This document shows positions 62,713-64,000 of a DNA stretch of 64,000 nt, in pieces. The notes beneath the pieces are model-generated. The model was not told where the DNA came from. It did not search any database and worked only from the letters and a program-made list of their open reading frames with translations. Within the stretch, counting starts at the first letter, position 1. Every line of letters begins with the position of its first letter. The position numbers and the translations under genes were made by a program. Origin of the DNA: Pseudoscleropodium purum (Eukaryota; Streptophyta; Bryopsida; Hypnales; Brachytheciaceae). The stretch lies in NCBI GenBank assembly GCA_963969395.1, contig OZ017798.1:12392173-12456172 (forward strand). The letters are read 5' to 3'.

Positions 62713-64000
62713 ATGGCTCTAGCGTATGATTTGCCACCAAAAGCAAGAGTACATCAAAAAAATACAATTGCTCAAAATATTGATCCTGAATATTTTTTAT
62801 ATGACCACCCAGTTTGTCCACGTAACATTCCTTTTGTTCTCATTGTCTTATCTGGTTGGGGAGAAGGAAGGGAAGATGAATACAATGCAATAAATAAATC
62901 TGAGTGCTTTGCAATTAAGACACTACAAAATATTTATCCATATAGATGGCGTACTTTGAAAGCTCATGGAGAATGGGTTGGATTACCTAAGAATACAGAT
63001 ACTGGAAATGGTGAAGTTGGAAATAATACAATGGGATGTGGCAAAATTATTATTCAAAGGTTTAAAATCAATTATTATCTCTCTTTGATACACATACTCT
63101 GTATACTATGAAGAATTTAGAGTTATTTACACATAAGGACTAAGATTTTTCAAGCTTTTGTAATGTATTTTTAAACTATTAACATTATACGCAACAAAGT
63201 TAGGATATAAATATAAAGATTCTCAATAGGGCAACTCTTGTAGACAATGCAATTGCTGATGGAAGTATTTACAAAAGCCAAGGATGGTTATATGCAAAAG
63301 AAGGTTGGGTATATGGAGGAACATTGCATTTGTTGGGACTTCTTAGTGATGGAGGAGTCCATTCAAGATATGATCAACTTCAACATATTTTCAAAACTGC
63401 TGTTGATCAACAATGCAAAAAAATTCGATTTCATATTCTATTGGATGGTAGGGATGTTCATGAAGGCACAAGTATACAATTCGTTGAGCAACTTGAAAAA
63501 GACTTAGAAGATCTACGAAAATGGGGTTGCGATGCGCGCATTGCTTCGGGTGGAGGTCGTATGTTTGTAACTATGGACCGTTACAATGTATTCTTCGTTT
63601 TTTTCTTATTTGTAGAGCTTTCGATTTTATGCATCTTGATAATATGCAATCTAGTACTCTGTATGATTTTATACAATGGTATAAAGCTAATATGAATTAT
63701 TTCAATTTCTTTAGGCTGATTGGAGAATTGTAAGACGAGGTTGGTATGCTCACGTACTTGGAGATTCACCCCACAAGTTTGAAAGTGCTATAGAAGCAAT
63801 TACAACTTTAAAAAAATCTGACCCTCATTGCAATGACCAATATTTACCACCGTTTGTTATCATTCAAAAAAAGAATGGACAACCTTGGGGCACAATTCAA
63901 ACTGAAGATGTTGTCATTAATTTCAACTTTCGAGCTGACCGCATGATTCAAATAAGTCAAGCATTTGTAGATGAGAAATTTGATAGATTTGATCGTATAT
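62713..64000 (+). CDS. Cofactor-independent phosphoglycerate mutase family protein, catalytic residues altered (3' end beyond window)
   Basis: Exons 62713-63059, 63230-63587 and 63716-beyond the edge are joined by GT-AG introns with matching phases (2, then 0). Family signatures follow in order: FVLIVLSGWGEG, LKAHGEWVGLP, TGNGEVGNNTMG, GTLHLLGLLSDGGVHSR, HILLDGRDVHEGTS, ASGGGRMFVTMDRY, WRIVRRGW, NDQYLPPFVI and NFNFRADRM. Active enzymes have LDGWG (metal-binding Asp) and GNSEVGHN (Ser is the phosphorylated nucleophile); here these are Ser47, Gly100 and Asn104. Substrate-site residues GVHS, DGRD, the two Arg of GGGRMxVTMDR and FRADR remain. Normally it interconverts 3- and 2-phosphoglycerate in glycolysis; this copy is probably inactive. 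The open frame and intact introns argue against a long-dead gene. Codons are strongly A/T-ending. About 330 of the usual ~555 residues are visible. Confidence 0.9.

Noticed and set aside
1..64000. CRISPR arrays, bacterial operons, rRNA or tRNA genes
   Set aside because: No regularly spaced identical repeats, no Shine-Dalgarno-led gene clusters, and no cloverleaf with a GGTTCRANNCC arm was found; genes have spliceosomal introns.

Overview
The window looks like nuclear DNA of a land plant, most likely a bryophyte and probably a moss. It has GT-AG introns, an F-box protein of the type expanded in mosses, a nuclear gene for mitochondrial ribosomal protein uL30m with telo-box motifs, a canonical MIR535 hairpin, and plant-type transposon relics (LINE 3' ends, CACTA-, Harbinger-, Stowaway- and other MITE-like elements). 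Genes are sparse and most of the DNA is AT-rich spacer with old repeats. The moss assignment is inference from gene families and composition, not from a marker gene.

Layout. 0-5 kb: a possibly 5'-incomplete gene with a C-terminal ADP-ribosyltransferase-like (DUF3990-like) domain, then an F-box protein gene with a spliced-looking leader and an overlapping upstream ORF. 4.8-10.5 kb: repeat-rich spacer with one member of a ~650-bp dispersed repeat (second copy at 47.2 kb) and two copies of a TIR element. 11.3-14.1 kb: a seven-exon gene for a membrane-anchored BAG-domain protein, an Hsp70 co-chaperone arranged like yeast Snl1 rather than the ubiquitin-like plus BAG proteins of plants. 15-24 kb: AT-rich spacer with MITE-like elements and a weak receptor-kinase-like relic. 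24.7-38.5 kb: an island of more balanced composition with no confident protein gene but a clear MIR535 precursor at 26.6 kb. 38.6-54 kb: AT-rich spacer with LINE fragments (38.6, 42.5, 51.2-51.9 kb), a Harbinger-like element (49.3 kb) and a short GC-rich patch that may be mitochondrial. 54.6-55.2 kb: two-exon uL30m gene. 60.6-61.7 kb: a nonsense-riddled FCP1/NIF phosphatase pseudogene on the minus strand. 62.7 kb to the right edge: a multi-exon gene of the cofactor-independent phosphoglycerate mutase family, cut by the window end, whose catalytic serine and a metal-binding aspartate are replaced.

The genes do not form a pathway; they are independent eukaryotic transcription units. The most notable items are the probable phosphoglycerate mutase pseudoenzyme, the membrane-anchored BAG protein, the MIR535 locus inside a gene-free island, and the ART-like protein. 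Exon boundaries were set by eye from reading-frame continuity, GT-AG signals and family similarity; no transcript evidence or database search was available.
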